A stretch of 53,768 nucleotides of DNA from Nitrospirota bacterium. Lineage in GTDB: Bacteria; Nitrospirota; Nitrospiria; Nitrospirales; Nitrospiraceae. Below are positions 1-7,725 of this stretch, piece after piece. The notes under the pieces were generated by a model that saw only the letters and a list, made by a program, of their open reading frames with translations, had not been told where the DNA came from and searched no databases. Within the stretch, counting starts at the first letter, position 1, and each line of letters begins with the position of its first letter. Position numbers and translations under genes: made by a program. The DNA lies in contig JAGXAR010000023.1 in assembly GCA_018971525.1 (NCBI GenBank), positions 1-53,768 of the forward strand, read 5' to 3'.

Positions 1-14
1 CGGGCATTTCGACT

Positions 15-40
15 GGACCCTTCGAGTCTAAGGGAGGTCT
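15..40 (+). promoter_or_regulatory. Hairpin that can mask the ribosome binding site of the TonB receptor gene
   Basis: The sequence GGACCCTT (15-22) can pair with AAGGGAGGTCT (30-40) across a seven-base loop, with a small bulge. The right arm contains the GGGAGG ribosome binding site of the GTG start at 43. A masked binding site in front of an outer-membrane transporter beside cobalamin genes would fit the expression platform of a cobalamin riboswitch, but the aptamer would lie left of the window and cannot be seen. The pairing is read directly; the riboswitch idea is inference. Confidence 0.35.
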
Positions 41-42
41 GT

Positions 43-2154
43 GTGCGCATAGATGTTACGGGTTTTTCTGTTTGTGTTGTCCTGTTATCCTGCCTCGATG
101 CGTCCACCACCCATGCTCAGTCAGAGGATGTGATTGAGACGCGAGAAGTCGTCGTTTCCAGTACTCGTCTTCCTGACGCACCTGTCGATGCCAGAACGCT
201 TCCAGCAAAAGTGACCATCATCACGGCCGAGGATATCCGCAAGAGCGGAGCGAGGACCGTACAAGAAGCCATACAATGGGCAACCGGTATCGTGATGTAC
301 GATCAGGTCGGGAATGCATTCCAGCAGACGATCGATCTGCGTGGATTCAACGGACAACCGGTCCCTGCCACCAGCGTTTTTGTCGATGGCGCGCGGATCA
401 ACGAGCCCGATTTCAATACCGTCAACTTTGATCTCATTCCGTTCGATACGATCGAGCGTATCGAAATTCTGCCAGGTCCATCCGCGATTTACGGCAAAAA
501 CGCCTTAGGGGGCGTCATCAACATCATTACCAAACGTGGTGGTGAGAAACATCAGGTGACTGGCGATACATTGTGGGGAAGTTTCAGCCGGCAACGATAC
601 TCTATCAATGCCAGCGGTCCCCTTGGTAAATTTGATTATTATACGAACTTCGGCCGGGAAACCGAATCCGGATATCGGGATGATTCGGCCGCTCAGATTT
701 CAAGATTCTATGGACGTCTGGGATACCGCCCAACCGAGCAGACAGATTTTACCCTGTCCTATACCTATGTCAAAGACCATCTGTTACAGGCAGGCTCACT
801 GCCTCTGAGTGTTGCCGCTATCGACCGGAAAGCGAATTTCACGCCAGGCGATTTTACTGACAACAACTCAAATGTGGTTCGATTGACGGGCCGGCAGGGC
901 CTACCGCTCGGATTTTCACTCAATATCAACGGCTTTTACCGTCGTTTGAATCAGGAACAATTCGGCGTGGGCCAGCCCGCAGTTGTCAACTCTATTTTGT
1001 CCACTGCCCAAACAAACTCCTTAACCGAATCACGGGGTGGAACGGCTCAATTGACGCAAGCCACCCCCATTTTCGGTCACGCGAATACGTTGATCCTGGG
1101 CACGGAACTGCAGCGGAATGATTTCGGCGGTCATTTGTTGTCCACTTCCGGCTTCGGGCCGTTCAACAATCGGCAGGATACGAATGAAGACATTCTTGGG
1201 TTCTTCGCCCAGGACACTTTCAATATCCTCTCCAACCTGATTCTTGTCGGCGGTGTCCGCTATGACCGCAATAGTATCGCGACGACCTTTGAAGATACTT
1301 TCACGCCACCGGGCGTCGGGAACCGGGTTTTTCACCGGACGAATCCAAGAGCCGGGTTGACCTATCTGGTCACGCCCGAGACCAGCCTGTACTTCAACTA
1401 TAGCCAGGGATTTCGCACGCCGACCTTCCAGGAACTGTTTCAGTTCATCGGAACGTCCAACCCATTCTTGAAACCAGTTACTTCAAATAATTACGAGGTG
1501 GGAGCCAGATCAAAACTGCAGAACTGGGGCGAAGCTTCCTTGGCCGTCTTTCAATCCGACGTTCATAATGAAATTTATTTCACGTGTAATAATTGTGATG
1601 TGTTTAGTGCGGGATTTGATGGCTTCAACCGCAACGTCGACCGGTCTCGTCGTCGGGGCATCGAAGGAACGTTGAAGGCGCGTTACAACCAATATGTCGA
1701 TGGTGTCGTTAACTATACCTATACCGAAGCGACGTTCCAGTCCCGGTTCAGTATCTCCAACACGCAGACCATTGAGGTCGGGGATAGTTTCCCACTCGTA
1801 CCAAAACATCGGTTGAGCGTGACGGGCAATTTCCATCCGTCCGAAGGGTGGACGCTTTCGCTCATTGGCCTCTACGTGAGCACGCAGTTCTTCCTCAATG
1901 ATCAGACAAACTCGCAGCCGCGCCTTCCAGGATACTATCTGTTGAACAGCCGGATTGCATATGAGAGACCAGTACCAGGAGGACATCTCAGCGGATTCCT
2001 CATGGTGAACAATCTGCTCGATCAGAAATATGCCACCTCTGGAACAATTGCGTCCAATACGCTGACAGGTGGGGGCGCTCAGGAGCGATTCATAATGCCG
2101 GCTCCCGGCATCGCGATCTATGGTGGTTTAAGCTATCGATTTGAGGGTTTGTAA
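43..2154 (+). CDS. TonB-dependent outer-membrane receptor, probably for cobalamin/corrinoid (BtuB-like)
   Basis: This 703-residue outer-membrane transporter has a signal peptide (about residues 1-25, ending T-H-A), then a TonB-box-like stretch (E-T-R-E-V-V-V) near residue 32. A plug domain follows to about residue 165 (VFVDGARINEP, then IERIEILPGPSAIYGKNALGGVINI split around the usual plug end), and then a 22-strand-type beta barrel rich in aromatic and Asn residues. It starts with GTG at 43 behind GGGAGG. The family imports scarce ligands using TonB energy. The ligand is inferred as a corrinoid because cobQ and an adenosyltransferase follow directly on the same strand, with 12 bases to cobQ. 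The C-terminus ends Y-R-F-E-G-L rather than in a terminal Phe, which is slightly unusual. A siderophore receptor is the alternative. Confidence 0.85.
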   Translation: MRIDVTGFSVCVVLLSCLDASTTHAQSEDVIETREVVVSSTRLPDAPVDARTLPAKVTIITAEDIRKSGARTVQEAIQWATGIVMYDQVGNAFQQTIDLRGFNGQPVPATSVFVDGARINEPDFNTVNFDLIPFDTIERIEILPGPSAIYGKNALGGVINIITKRGGEKHQVTGDTLWGSFSRQRYSINASGPLGKFDYYTNFGRETESGYRDDSAAQISRFYGRLGYRPTEQTDFTLSYTYVKDHLLQAGSLPLSVAAIDRKANFTPGDFTDNNSNVVRLTGRQGLPLGFSLNINGFYRRLNQEQFGVGQPAVVNSILSTAQTNSLTESRGGTAQLTQATPIFGHANTLILGTELQRNDFGGHLLSTSGFGPFNNRQDTNEDILGFFAQDTFNILSNLILVGGVRYDRNSIATTFEDTFTPPGVGNRVFHRTNPRAGLTYLVTPETSLYFNYSQGFRTPTFQELFQFIGTSNPFLKPVTSNNYEVGARSKLQNWGEASLAVFQSDVHNEIYFTCNNCDVFSAGFDGFNRNVDRSRRRGIEGTLKARYNQYVDGVVNYTYTEATFQSRFSISNTQTIEVGDSFPLVPKHRLSVTGNFHPSEGWTLSLIGLYVSTQFFLNDQTNSQPRLPGYYLLNSRIAYERPVPGGHLSGFLMVNNLLDQKYATSGTIASNTLTGGGAQERFIMPAPGIAIYGGLSYRFEGL

Positions 2155-2166
2155 TTCTGAGCGCGC

Positions 2167-3777
2167 ATGCATTGGGAGAATGTCGTGGGACAAGCAAGGG
2201 GAATAGCCATTCTTGGAACCGGTTCGGATGTTGGAAAGAGCCTCATTGTCGCCGGGTTCTGCCGGCTCTTGTCTCGAAGAGGTGTGCGGGTTGCGCCTTT
2301 CAAGGCGCAAAATATGGCGCTGAATTCTTTCGTGACCTTTGAGGGAGGAGAGATCGGCCGAGCGCAGGCGCTGCAAGCTCAGGCCTGCGGGATCGAGCCG
2401 ACGGTGGATATGAATCCTATCTTGCTGAAGCCCGAGTCGGATTCGCGATCTCAGGTGGTCGTGAGAGGCAACGTCTACGAGACGTTGGACGCACTCGCAT
2501 ATTTTGAGCGGAAAGAGACGCTCTTCAACATTGTTCGGGAGTGTTATGCACGACTGGCCAGAGAATACGAGTGTGTGGTCATCGAAGGTGCGGGGAGTGC
2601 AGCGGAGATTAACCTTCGCGATCGAGATATGGTGAATTGGCCTGTTGTCGAATTGGCCGATGCCTCCGTCGTCTTGGTGGCGGACATTGATCGGGGTGGG
2701 GTCTTTGCTCAGATCATCGGGACGCTCGACTTGTTAGCGCCTCATGAGCGTCAGCGCGTGCGGGGTGTGATCGTGAATAAGTTCCGGGGAGATCGTCGAT
2801 TGTTTGAAGATGGTGTCCGTATGCTTGAGTCGCGGACAGATCTTCCGGTCCTGGGAGTCGTTCCTTTTCTTCGGGACCTTCGCCTGGATCAAGAGGATAG
2901 CCTCGATCTGGCTCGTTCCCGGTCGGTTCAGTTCAAGCCTGATCTCATAAACGTAGTCGTAGTCCTGCTTCCCCGCATGAGCAACTTCACCGACTTCAAT
3001 ACATTGGCTGCTGAGAAGGATGTGGCGCTTCGGTTTGCCGCGTCGCCGGACGATCTCCGTGGAGCTGACGTGGTGATGCTTCCTGGAAGCAAGAATACGC
3101 TCGACGACCTCGACTATCTTGTGACCTCAGGATTCCCTGGTGCCTTGGCATCTCATGTGTACGGAGGGAGCGAGCTGGTTGGGATCTGCGGGGGGTACCA
3201 GATGCTTGGCCAAGCGATAGCCGATCCTAAAGGATTGGAGCGCGGAGGAACGTCAAGAGGATTAGGCTTTCTTGATGTGATGACGGAACTTGATGCGCCA
3301 AAGATCTGCCGGCAAGTTTGTGCCACCTCGCTGCTTCATGGCGTGGAACAGCACAAGCCAGTTCGTGGCTATGAAATTCATATGGGGCGCATCAGTCGAG
3401 GAGCCGTCAACCCCTGTTTTCAGATTGAGGCCTCTGAAACCTTGGAAGGCAACGCGAGGGGTGATGAAGGCGCTGCAAGTGAGAATGACCTTGTCTGGGG
3501 CACCAGCATTCATGGTCTATTCGATCAGGCCGGGTTTCGTCGAGGCTGGTTGAATCGTGCACGTAACTGGAAAGGACTCCCGCCCGTTTCGCCTCGTGAG
3601 TCTGAACTCGTCACGACACAGCTGCGCGCTGAACTGGATCGCTGGGCTGACCACCTAGAGCAGTACGTGAGTATGGATGCGATCTATTCCGTATTTGAAG
3701 GTCGATCAAGAAGGGGGTCGGTATGCGCATTACGAAGGTTTATACCAAAACCGGCGACAAGGGAAAAACCCGCTTAG
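2167..3777 (+). CDS. cobQ: Cobyric acid synthase (glutamine-hydrolysing)
   Basis: CobQ amidates adenosylcobyrinic a,c-diamide at four side chains, using glutamine and ATP, in cobalamin biosynthesis. At 536 residues it is of family length. The N-terminal dethiobiotin-synthetase-like ATPase domain has the P-loop GTGSDVGKS near residue 18 and conserved FKAQNMALNS. The C-terminal class I glutamine amidotransferase domain has the nucleophile elbow G-I-C-G-G-Y-Q near residue 342 and a catalytic-type His in TSIHGLFD. The ATG at 2167 has no clear ribosome binding site; a GTG at 2185 sits 4 bases after GGGAGAA and may be the true start. The end overlaps the next gene by 55 bases, suggesting translational coupling. 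Confidence 0.93.
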   Translation: MHWENVVGQARGIAILGTGSDVGKSLIVAGFCRLLSRRGVRVAPFKAQNMALNSFVTFEGGEIGRAQALQAQACGIEPTVDMNPILLKPESDSRSQVVVRGNVYETLDALAYFERKETLFNIVRECYARLAREYECVVIEGAGSAAEINLRDRDMVNWPVVELADASVVLVADIDRGGVFAQIIGTLDLLAPHERQRVRGVIVNKFRGDRRLFEDGVRMLESRTDLPVLGVVPFLRDLRLDQEDSLDLARSRSVQFKPDLINVVVVLLPRMSNFTDFNTLAAEKDVALRFAASPDDLRGADVVMLPGSKNTLDDLDYLVTSGFPGALASHVYGGSELVGICGGYQMLGQAIADPKGLERGGTSRGLGFLDVMTELDAPKICRQVCATSLLHGVEQHKPVRGYEIHMGRISRGAVNPCFQIEASETLEGNARGDEGAASENDLVWGTSIHGLFDQAGFRRGWLNRARNWKGLPPVSPRESELVTTQLRAELDRWADHLEQYVSMDAIYSVFEGRSRRGSVCALRRFIPKPATREKPA

Positions 3778-4313
3778 CTGGCGGCCAGCAGGTCTGGAAG
3801 GACTGCTTGCGGGTGGAGGCCTATGGGGATGTGGATGAACTGAATTCGACGATCGGGGTCGTAAGGGCGTTTAATGCGGAGATGGTCGGGATTCATCCGT
3901 CTGCCGATCGGTTGGAGGAGGAGCTGCGTTGGGTGCAGAACAAGCTGTTCGACGTTGGTGGGTTGCTGGCCACGGCGTCCGGGCAGACGTTCAAGCATAT
4001 GCCAACGGTCACAGCACGGGACGTGACCAGGCTGGAAAAACTCATGGACAGGTGCCAGAAAGACTTGGCGCCTTTGAAGGAGTTTATTCTCCCGGGAGGG
4101 GGGAAGATTCCCAGTTTGTTACACCAGGCTAGAACGATTTGTAGACGGGCTGAACGTCTCTGTGTGCGATTAGGGAGGGAAGAGCATCTGGATCCGGTTC
4201 TCGTGCGTTTTCTGAATCGCCTCAGCGACGCGTTGTTTGTCTTGGCCCGTTGGATGGCCAAGCAGCAGAGTGAGCCGGAGCTTTTGTGGCAACGGGACTC
4301 AAAGGGCGCGTGA
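3723..4313 (+). CDS. pduO: PduO-type ATP:cob(I)alamin adenosyltransferase
   Basis: The enzyme transfers the 5'-deoxyadenosyl group of ATP to cob(I)alamin or cobinamide to make the coenzyme form. At 196 residues it matches the PduO/MMAB family. Visible marks are the N-terminal ATP-binding motif T-K-T-G-D-K-G-K-T, the stretch EAYGDVDELNS, and the helical-bundle motifs FILPGG and R-T-I-C-R-R-A-E-R. Its ATG lies inside the last 55 bases of cobQ, behind a GGGGGTCGGT stretch. It completes a short corrinoid uptake, amidation and adenosylation unit with its two upstream neighbours. The family assignment is firm; whether it serves de novo synthesis or salvage is not decided by the sequence. Confidence 0.92.
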   Translation: MRITKVYTKTGDKGKTRLAGGQQVWKDCLRVEAYGDVDELNSTIGVVRAFNAEMVGIHPSADRLEEELRWVQNKLFDVGGLLATASGQTFKHMPTVTARDVTRLEKLMDRCQKDLAPLKEFILPGGGKIPSLLHQARTICRRAERLCVRLGREEHLDPVLVRFLNRLSDALFVLARWMAKQQSEPELLWQRDSKGA

Positions 4314-4332
4314 ACTGTGCCCTTCGAGTCCC
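4294..4332 (+). terminator. Hairpin overlapping the end of the adenosyltransferase gene
   Basis: GGGACTCAAAGGGC (4294-4307) and GCCCTTCGAGTCCC (4319-4332) form a 14-pair stem with one mismatch and an 11-base loop that contains the stop codon. The sequence after it is only moderately T-rich (GTCTTCTTCG). It probably ends the cobalamin operon. Confidence 0.6.
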
Positions 4333-4438
4333 GTCTTCTTCGAAGATATAGTCGACCCGGCACGACAAAGTCTCTTGATGGTTGGCTGGGCGAGACCCAT
4401 AGAGAAATACGTTCTTGTGAGGTTTGGGGTGCCAAAAT

Positions 4439-4876
4439 TCAGCCGGGGTTATCATCGTTGGAAAGGGCTTTTACTGGAGCGTGGAGGTGGATTCCATAAG
4501 TGTTTGAGAAATTCCGCCGACACCGGCTACCAATTTTAGAGTCGATACAGGTATTGGCCTCACCGGCACTCTTGAAGATTTTCCCGCGGATTCGGAGGCT
4601 CAACTGACCAGAGAAATCATAGGTCAGATAGGCGCTGAGCCCATTCCAGTAGGCGTTGGCAGCTAGCCTGACCATGTTGACCTTCCATTTGTTTCCATAG
4701 TAGGGCTCCAGGACCACGGGCTCTTGGTCGGTGACGTTCGTCGTGATAATGACGGTCACTCGGCCAGCTGTTGCTAGGGCAGATCGATACCCCTTACTAT
4801 AGAAATCACAGGCGTGAATCTTCGGTCCGTCCCCAACAGAGAGGATGGGCTCAGCGTAGGGCTTCCGAAAATTCAT
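4439..4876 (-). CDS. Hypothetical protein, about 145 residues
   Basis: I do not recognise this protein. The frame is open back to 5008, but I prefer the ATG at 4876 because AGGAAAA lies just upstream. The middle (about residues 30-105) alternates hydrophobic and polar residues like a beta-rich fold, with several aromatic residues (EPYYGNKWKVN, AYWNGLSAYLTYDF). No signal peptide or membrane segment is visible. The last 30 residues look less protein-like, so the gene could have lost its original end. It stands alone, facing the cobalamin genes, in a 1.6-kb stretch that otherwise holds only decayed sequence. A foreign or decaying gene is possible. Confidence 0.4.
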   Translation of the reverse strand: MNFRKPYAEPILSVGDGPKIHACDFYSKGYRSALATAGRVTVIITTNVTDQEPVVLEPYYGNKWKVNMVRLAANAYWNGLSAYLTYDFSGQLSLRIRGKIFKSAGEANTCIDSKIGSRCRRNFSNTYGIHLHAPVKALSNDDNPG

Positions 4877-5104
4877 TTCATTTTTCCTGGCATTGGGCTG
4901 AAGGCTGTTCAGGCTCTGGCGCATGTGCATCACCCACAAGTTCAAGGATGCGCGATGGCATCCGAGGGCCATTGAGCTGCCCTCTTCATCAGCCGGCGAC
5001 TTGAACACGAGTTGCAGATGTGCGGCATATCCGTGTCGGCGTTCGTGTAGAAGATACGGAGTTGGTTGATTTGATGTTGAGAGTATTGAAATTGTGCCTA
5101 TGGG

Positions 5105-5368
5105 CTACATCCAGGAATCCAGTGGTCTTGGAGTGTAGACCTTCTTCTCGACCGTTAGGAATCGCCTTATGACCGTGAGTAGAGCCGCGTCAACTTCCTG
5201 GTCCAACTTCTTAGAGTAATCCCTCTCGAGTTTCTGCTTCACCTTACCCGCACGATTCAGAATGGTGGGAATCCTCCTCTGTTCATAGGCTACTCGCTGT
5301 TTGAGTTTTCTGAGGAGCTCTGCGGCGTTGGGTATCTGGTTGCCTACGTGAGTTGGATCACTTCTTGG
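5105..5368 (-). pseudogene. Remnant of a small Lys/Arg-rich protein gene without a start codon
   Basis: On the minus strand an open frame of 87 codons runs from a TGA at 5369-5371 to a TAG at 5105-5107. Its translation is convincingly protein-like: a charged helical stretch (LLRKLKQRVAYEQRRIP) followed by another (KVKQKLERDY) and a conserved-looking end (VYTPRPLDSWM). No ATG, GTG or TTG with a ribosome binding site occurs at the front of the frame, and reading frames upstream are closed. I read it as the 3' part of a gene whose 5' end was lost by frameshift. The parent family is unknown. Confidence 0.4.
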
Positions 5369-5371
5369 TCA

Positions 5372-5956
5372 ACGTCTTCCTGAAAGGAAAAGCTCTAAAC
5401 AACTGTCTCAGGGATGATCGTAAGGTGTGGTGCAGAGGCGCAAAGGGGTGAAACTTGCGCTAACGGTGTGGTGACGCCACCCTCGTATCCATCGAAGGAG
5501 AAATGCCAAATAAAAATTGTCTGCTACACTTTTCTCGGCAGATGAGGAACATGAGAAGAAGCAAACATGATATCGGGCGGTGGGGAGATCAAGTAGTGAT
5601 CAAAGGTATGGTGATGCCGAAGTCTATGCTTGTGATGGGTGATGGTCATTTTTTGCCAGGACGACATCATTTTGTCACAAGATGAACAGTTCTGTGCTGG
5701 AGTGATAAGAATGGTGAGCGCCAGAGCAACTGCTAACCTCTTGAAACAGTTCAGTAAATTGTTGGTGTCCGGGGTGGTTTGAGCGAGCGTGATCGGTCAG
5801 GCGTAACCTTTGCACCATTGCCGCGCAGCGAAGAGTTGGTTATCGATTTTTCACGGGAACACGTTCTTGAGAACCATGGCTGAAATGCACACAGGGCAGG
5901 GAATGGAGAGGGACAGGATGGGGTCTTATACCGTGGCATCAATGAGGAGGAAGGGC
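5372..5956. other. Gene-poor stretch before the signalling cluster
   Basis: No clear gene is visible here. A 60-codon frame on the plus strand (5503-5685) has AAGGAG two bases before its ATG, but its translation (Met- and His-rich, no pattern) is not convincing. The last 150 bases should hold the promoter of the haem-sensor gene, although no strong -35/-10 pair stood out. Confidence 0.3.
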
Positions 5957-6694
5957 ATGAAACAGACACGTCTCAGTTGGCGAATGGTGAGCGGAGTGGC
6001 TGCGACAGCCCTGGCGCTCTATGCGAGTCCGGTTATGGCTGGGAATGAGGCGGAAGTGGCGGAGCACTTGATCGAGTTGGTCAAGATCGGCCGTGGCGTC
6101 TTGTCTGAACAGATGAAGAACATCAATGACCCGACGAAGGCCGACAAGGGGTTTACCGGCGATTACATGGCCGGCCAGGTTGTGGAACGTTTTAAGAAAA
6201 CCACGAAACTCGATCTGCGGATTCCCAACGTCGTGCCACAGGCGAATCTCTATCTCGCTTTAGTTCAAGCGGAAAAAGAAGTGGTGGACGAAGCCCAGCC
6301 GATCATTAACAAGCCAGGCATCTCCTTCAAGGGATTCATCCCTGCCGTGTTCACCAGGAGGGTCGGAGAGCAGTTCTATAAGAAGTCTGGGGTCCGCGTG
6401 AAGCTCACGGGAATTGACTATCGGAATTCCAATAATAAGCCGGATGACTTTGAGACAGAGGTGTTGCGGATGTTCGGCGACCCGCGTCATCCCAAGGGAC
6501 AGTCCTATGTGCGGAATACTATGGTGGATGGACGACCTGTCCTTCGTATGATGGACCCGGAATACGCCGGAGCGACCTGCCTGGGTTGTCATGGTGCACC
6601 GAAAGGTGAGCGCGATGTGACCGGCATGAAAAAAGAAGGATGGAAAGAAGGGGAGTTAGCCGGGGCGATCAGTATCGTGCTGCCGATGAAATAG
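5957..6694 (+). CDS. Exported single-haem c sensor-type protein (DUF3365/Tll0287-like)
   Basis: This 245-residue protein has a signal peptide (about residues 1-28, ending V-M-A) and a DUF3365-type domain. The c-type haem motif C-L-G-C-H sits near residue 208, in the usual context (DPEYAGATCLGCHG), followed by G-A-I-S-I-V-L near the end. Proteins of this family bind one haem c and are found free or as input domains of histidine kinases and cyclases, where they sense redox state or gases. The ATG at 5957 was chosen because GAGGAGGAAGG precedes it; longer in-frame extensions lack such a site. It is the first gene of a co-directional chemosensory cluster, with 72 bases to the receiver gene, so a role as its periplasmic sensor or a partner of the methyl-accepting protein is inferred. 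Confidence 0.8.
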   Translation: MKQTRLSWRMVSGVAATALALYASPVMAGNEAEVAEHLIELVKIGRGVLSEQMKNINDPTKADKGFTGDYMAGQVVERFKKTTKLDLRIPNVVPQANLYLALVQAEKEVVDEAQPIINKPGISFKGFIPAVFTRRVGEQFYKKSGVRVKLTGIDYRNSNNKPDDFETEVLRMFGDPRHPKGQSYVRNTMVDGRPVLRMMDPEYAGATCLGCHGAPKGERDVTGMKKEGWKEGELAGAISIVLPMK

Positions 6695-6766
6695 TGTCGG
6701 AAGGCTGGACCAGACGACGTTTGAAATAGGACACATTCACGTTACTTCACCAAAGGAGCGCGCAAG

Positions 6767-7129
6767 ATGAGCAAGATTGTTGTAGTCGATGATTCGTACG
6801 CCGAATTGCAGTTGATCGAAGGGTGCCTCAAGGCGGCCAATCACACCGTGGTGTCTTTTCCCAATAGTGAGAAACTCGAAGAGAAAGTGGCCAGTGAAAA
6901 GCCCGATCTGATCGTGATGGATGTCGTGATGCCAGGGCGCAACGGGTTCCAGGCCTGTCGTGACTTGAAGAATGATGAGCGTTGCAAGAATGTCCCCATC
7001 ATTCTCTGCACCTCGAAAGGCAACGAGAGTGACAAGTTCTGGGGACAGCAGCAAGGGGCGAACGGCCACATTGTGAAACCGTTCAAGAACGAAGAGTTGC
7101 TGGCGGCCATCAAGCGGGTTATGGGCTAA
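6767..7129 (+). CDS. Single-domain response regulator (CheY/PilH-like)
   Basis: A 120-residue stand-alone receiver. It has the acidic pair D-D in VVVDDS, the phospho-acceptor Asp52 in IVMDVVMPG, the conserved Thr/Ser step (LCTSK) and the Lys in HIVKPF. The motif DKFWGQQQGA resembles the PilH/PilG-type receivers of twitching chemosensory systems more than flagellar CheY. AAAGGAGC precedes the ATG. Only 4 bases separate it from the CheW gene, so the two are one transcription unit. It would receive phosphate from the large CheA downstream; the output target is not apparent. Confidence 0.88.
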   Translation: MSKIVVVDDSYAELQLIEGCLKAANHTVVSFPNSEKLEEKVASEKPDLIVMDVVMPGRNGFQACRDLKNDERCKNVPIILCTSKGNESDKFWGQQQGANGHIVKPFKNEELLAAIKRVMG

Positions 7130-7133
7130 GCCA

Positions 7134-7658
7134 ATGGCATCGATGCAGCATGTCATGAACGTGGACTCCAACAGGCCTGCGCATGGAGCCTCGAGTTCGG
7201 GAGACCGCCCAGCTCATTCCTCCGGGTCGACGACCATTCGTGCCGCCATCATCTCCATGGGGGGAGAGCTCTTCACGATCGACCTCCAAAACGTGCGCGA
7301 AGTCTTTGTGGTGGAGTCCATCACTCCGGTTCCCGGAATGCCCTCCGGTTTGGTCGGGGTCACGAACCTGCGCGGGACTGTGATTCCGTTGCTCGATCTG
7401 CGACCGATGTTTGCCCTTAACGCAGACGAGACGTTGCGGTATGCCGTAGTGGTGAAGCATGGGAATTGGCAGGTGGGGGTCTTGGTGGATACGGTGCCGG
7501 AAATTCGTACCCTTTCCAAGGACCAATTCTTACCGGCTCCGACCGGCACGGGGGAAGGGGCATTTCCCTTTGTGTCGACGGTGGTCAAACTCGAGGACCG
7601 GTTACGAGGGGTTCTGGAAACCTCAGCCGTGCTCTCGCATTTTGAGGGTGCAGGATGA
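7134..7658 (+). CDS. cheW: CheW/PilI-like coupling protein
   Basis: A 174-residue CheW-domain adaptor linking the receptor to the CheA kinase. After about 35 polar residues the CheW fold begins with ISMGGELFTIDLQNVREV. It contains the signature V-P-G-M-P-S-G-L-V-G-V-T-N-L-R-G-T-V-I-P and the later strand VGVLVDTVPEI. The family has no catalysis; it bridges receptor tips and kinase. It lies 4 bases after the receiver gene and 67 bases before the methyl-accepting protein gene. The position (receiver, CheW, receptor, CheA) matches pilG/H-pilI-pilJ-chpA gene order. Confidence 0.9.
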   Translation: MASMQHVMNVDSNRPAHGASSSGDRPAHSSGSTTIRAAIISMGGELFTIDLQNVREVFVVESITPVPGMPSGLVGVTNLRGTVIPLLDLRPMFALNADETLRYAVVVKHGNWQVGVLVDTVPEIRTLSKDQFLPAPTGTGEGAFPFVSTVVKLEDRLRGVLETSAVLSHFEGAG

Positions 7659-7725
7659 AACGTCCTTATTCCCCTCAGTTCACGACATGATTGCATCGAT
7701 CGCTAGCTAGAAGGAGGAGATTCCC

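Noticed and set aside
5503-5685. 60-codon plus-strand frame with AAGGAG just before its ATG
   Set aside because: The translation has no pattern of hydrophobic or conserved residues and the ribosome binding site is too close to the start; I treat it as chance.
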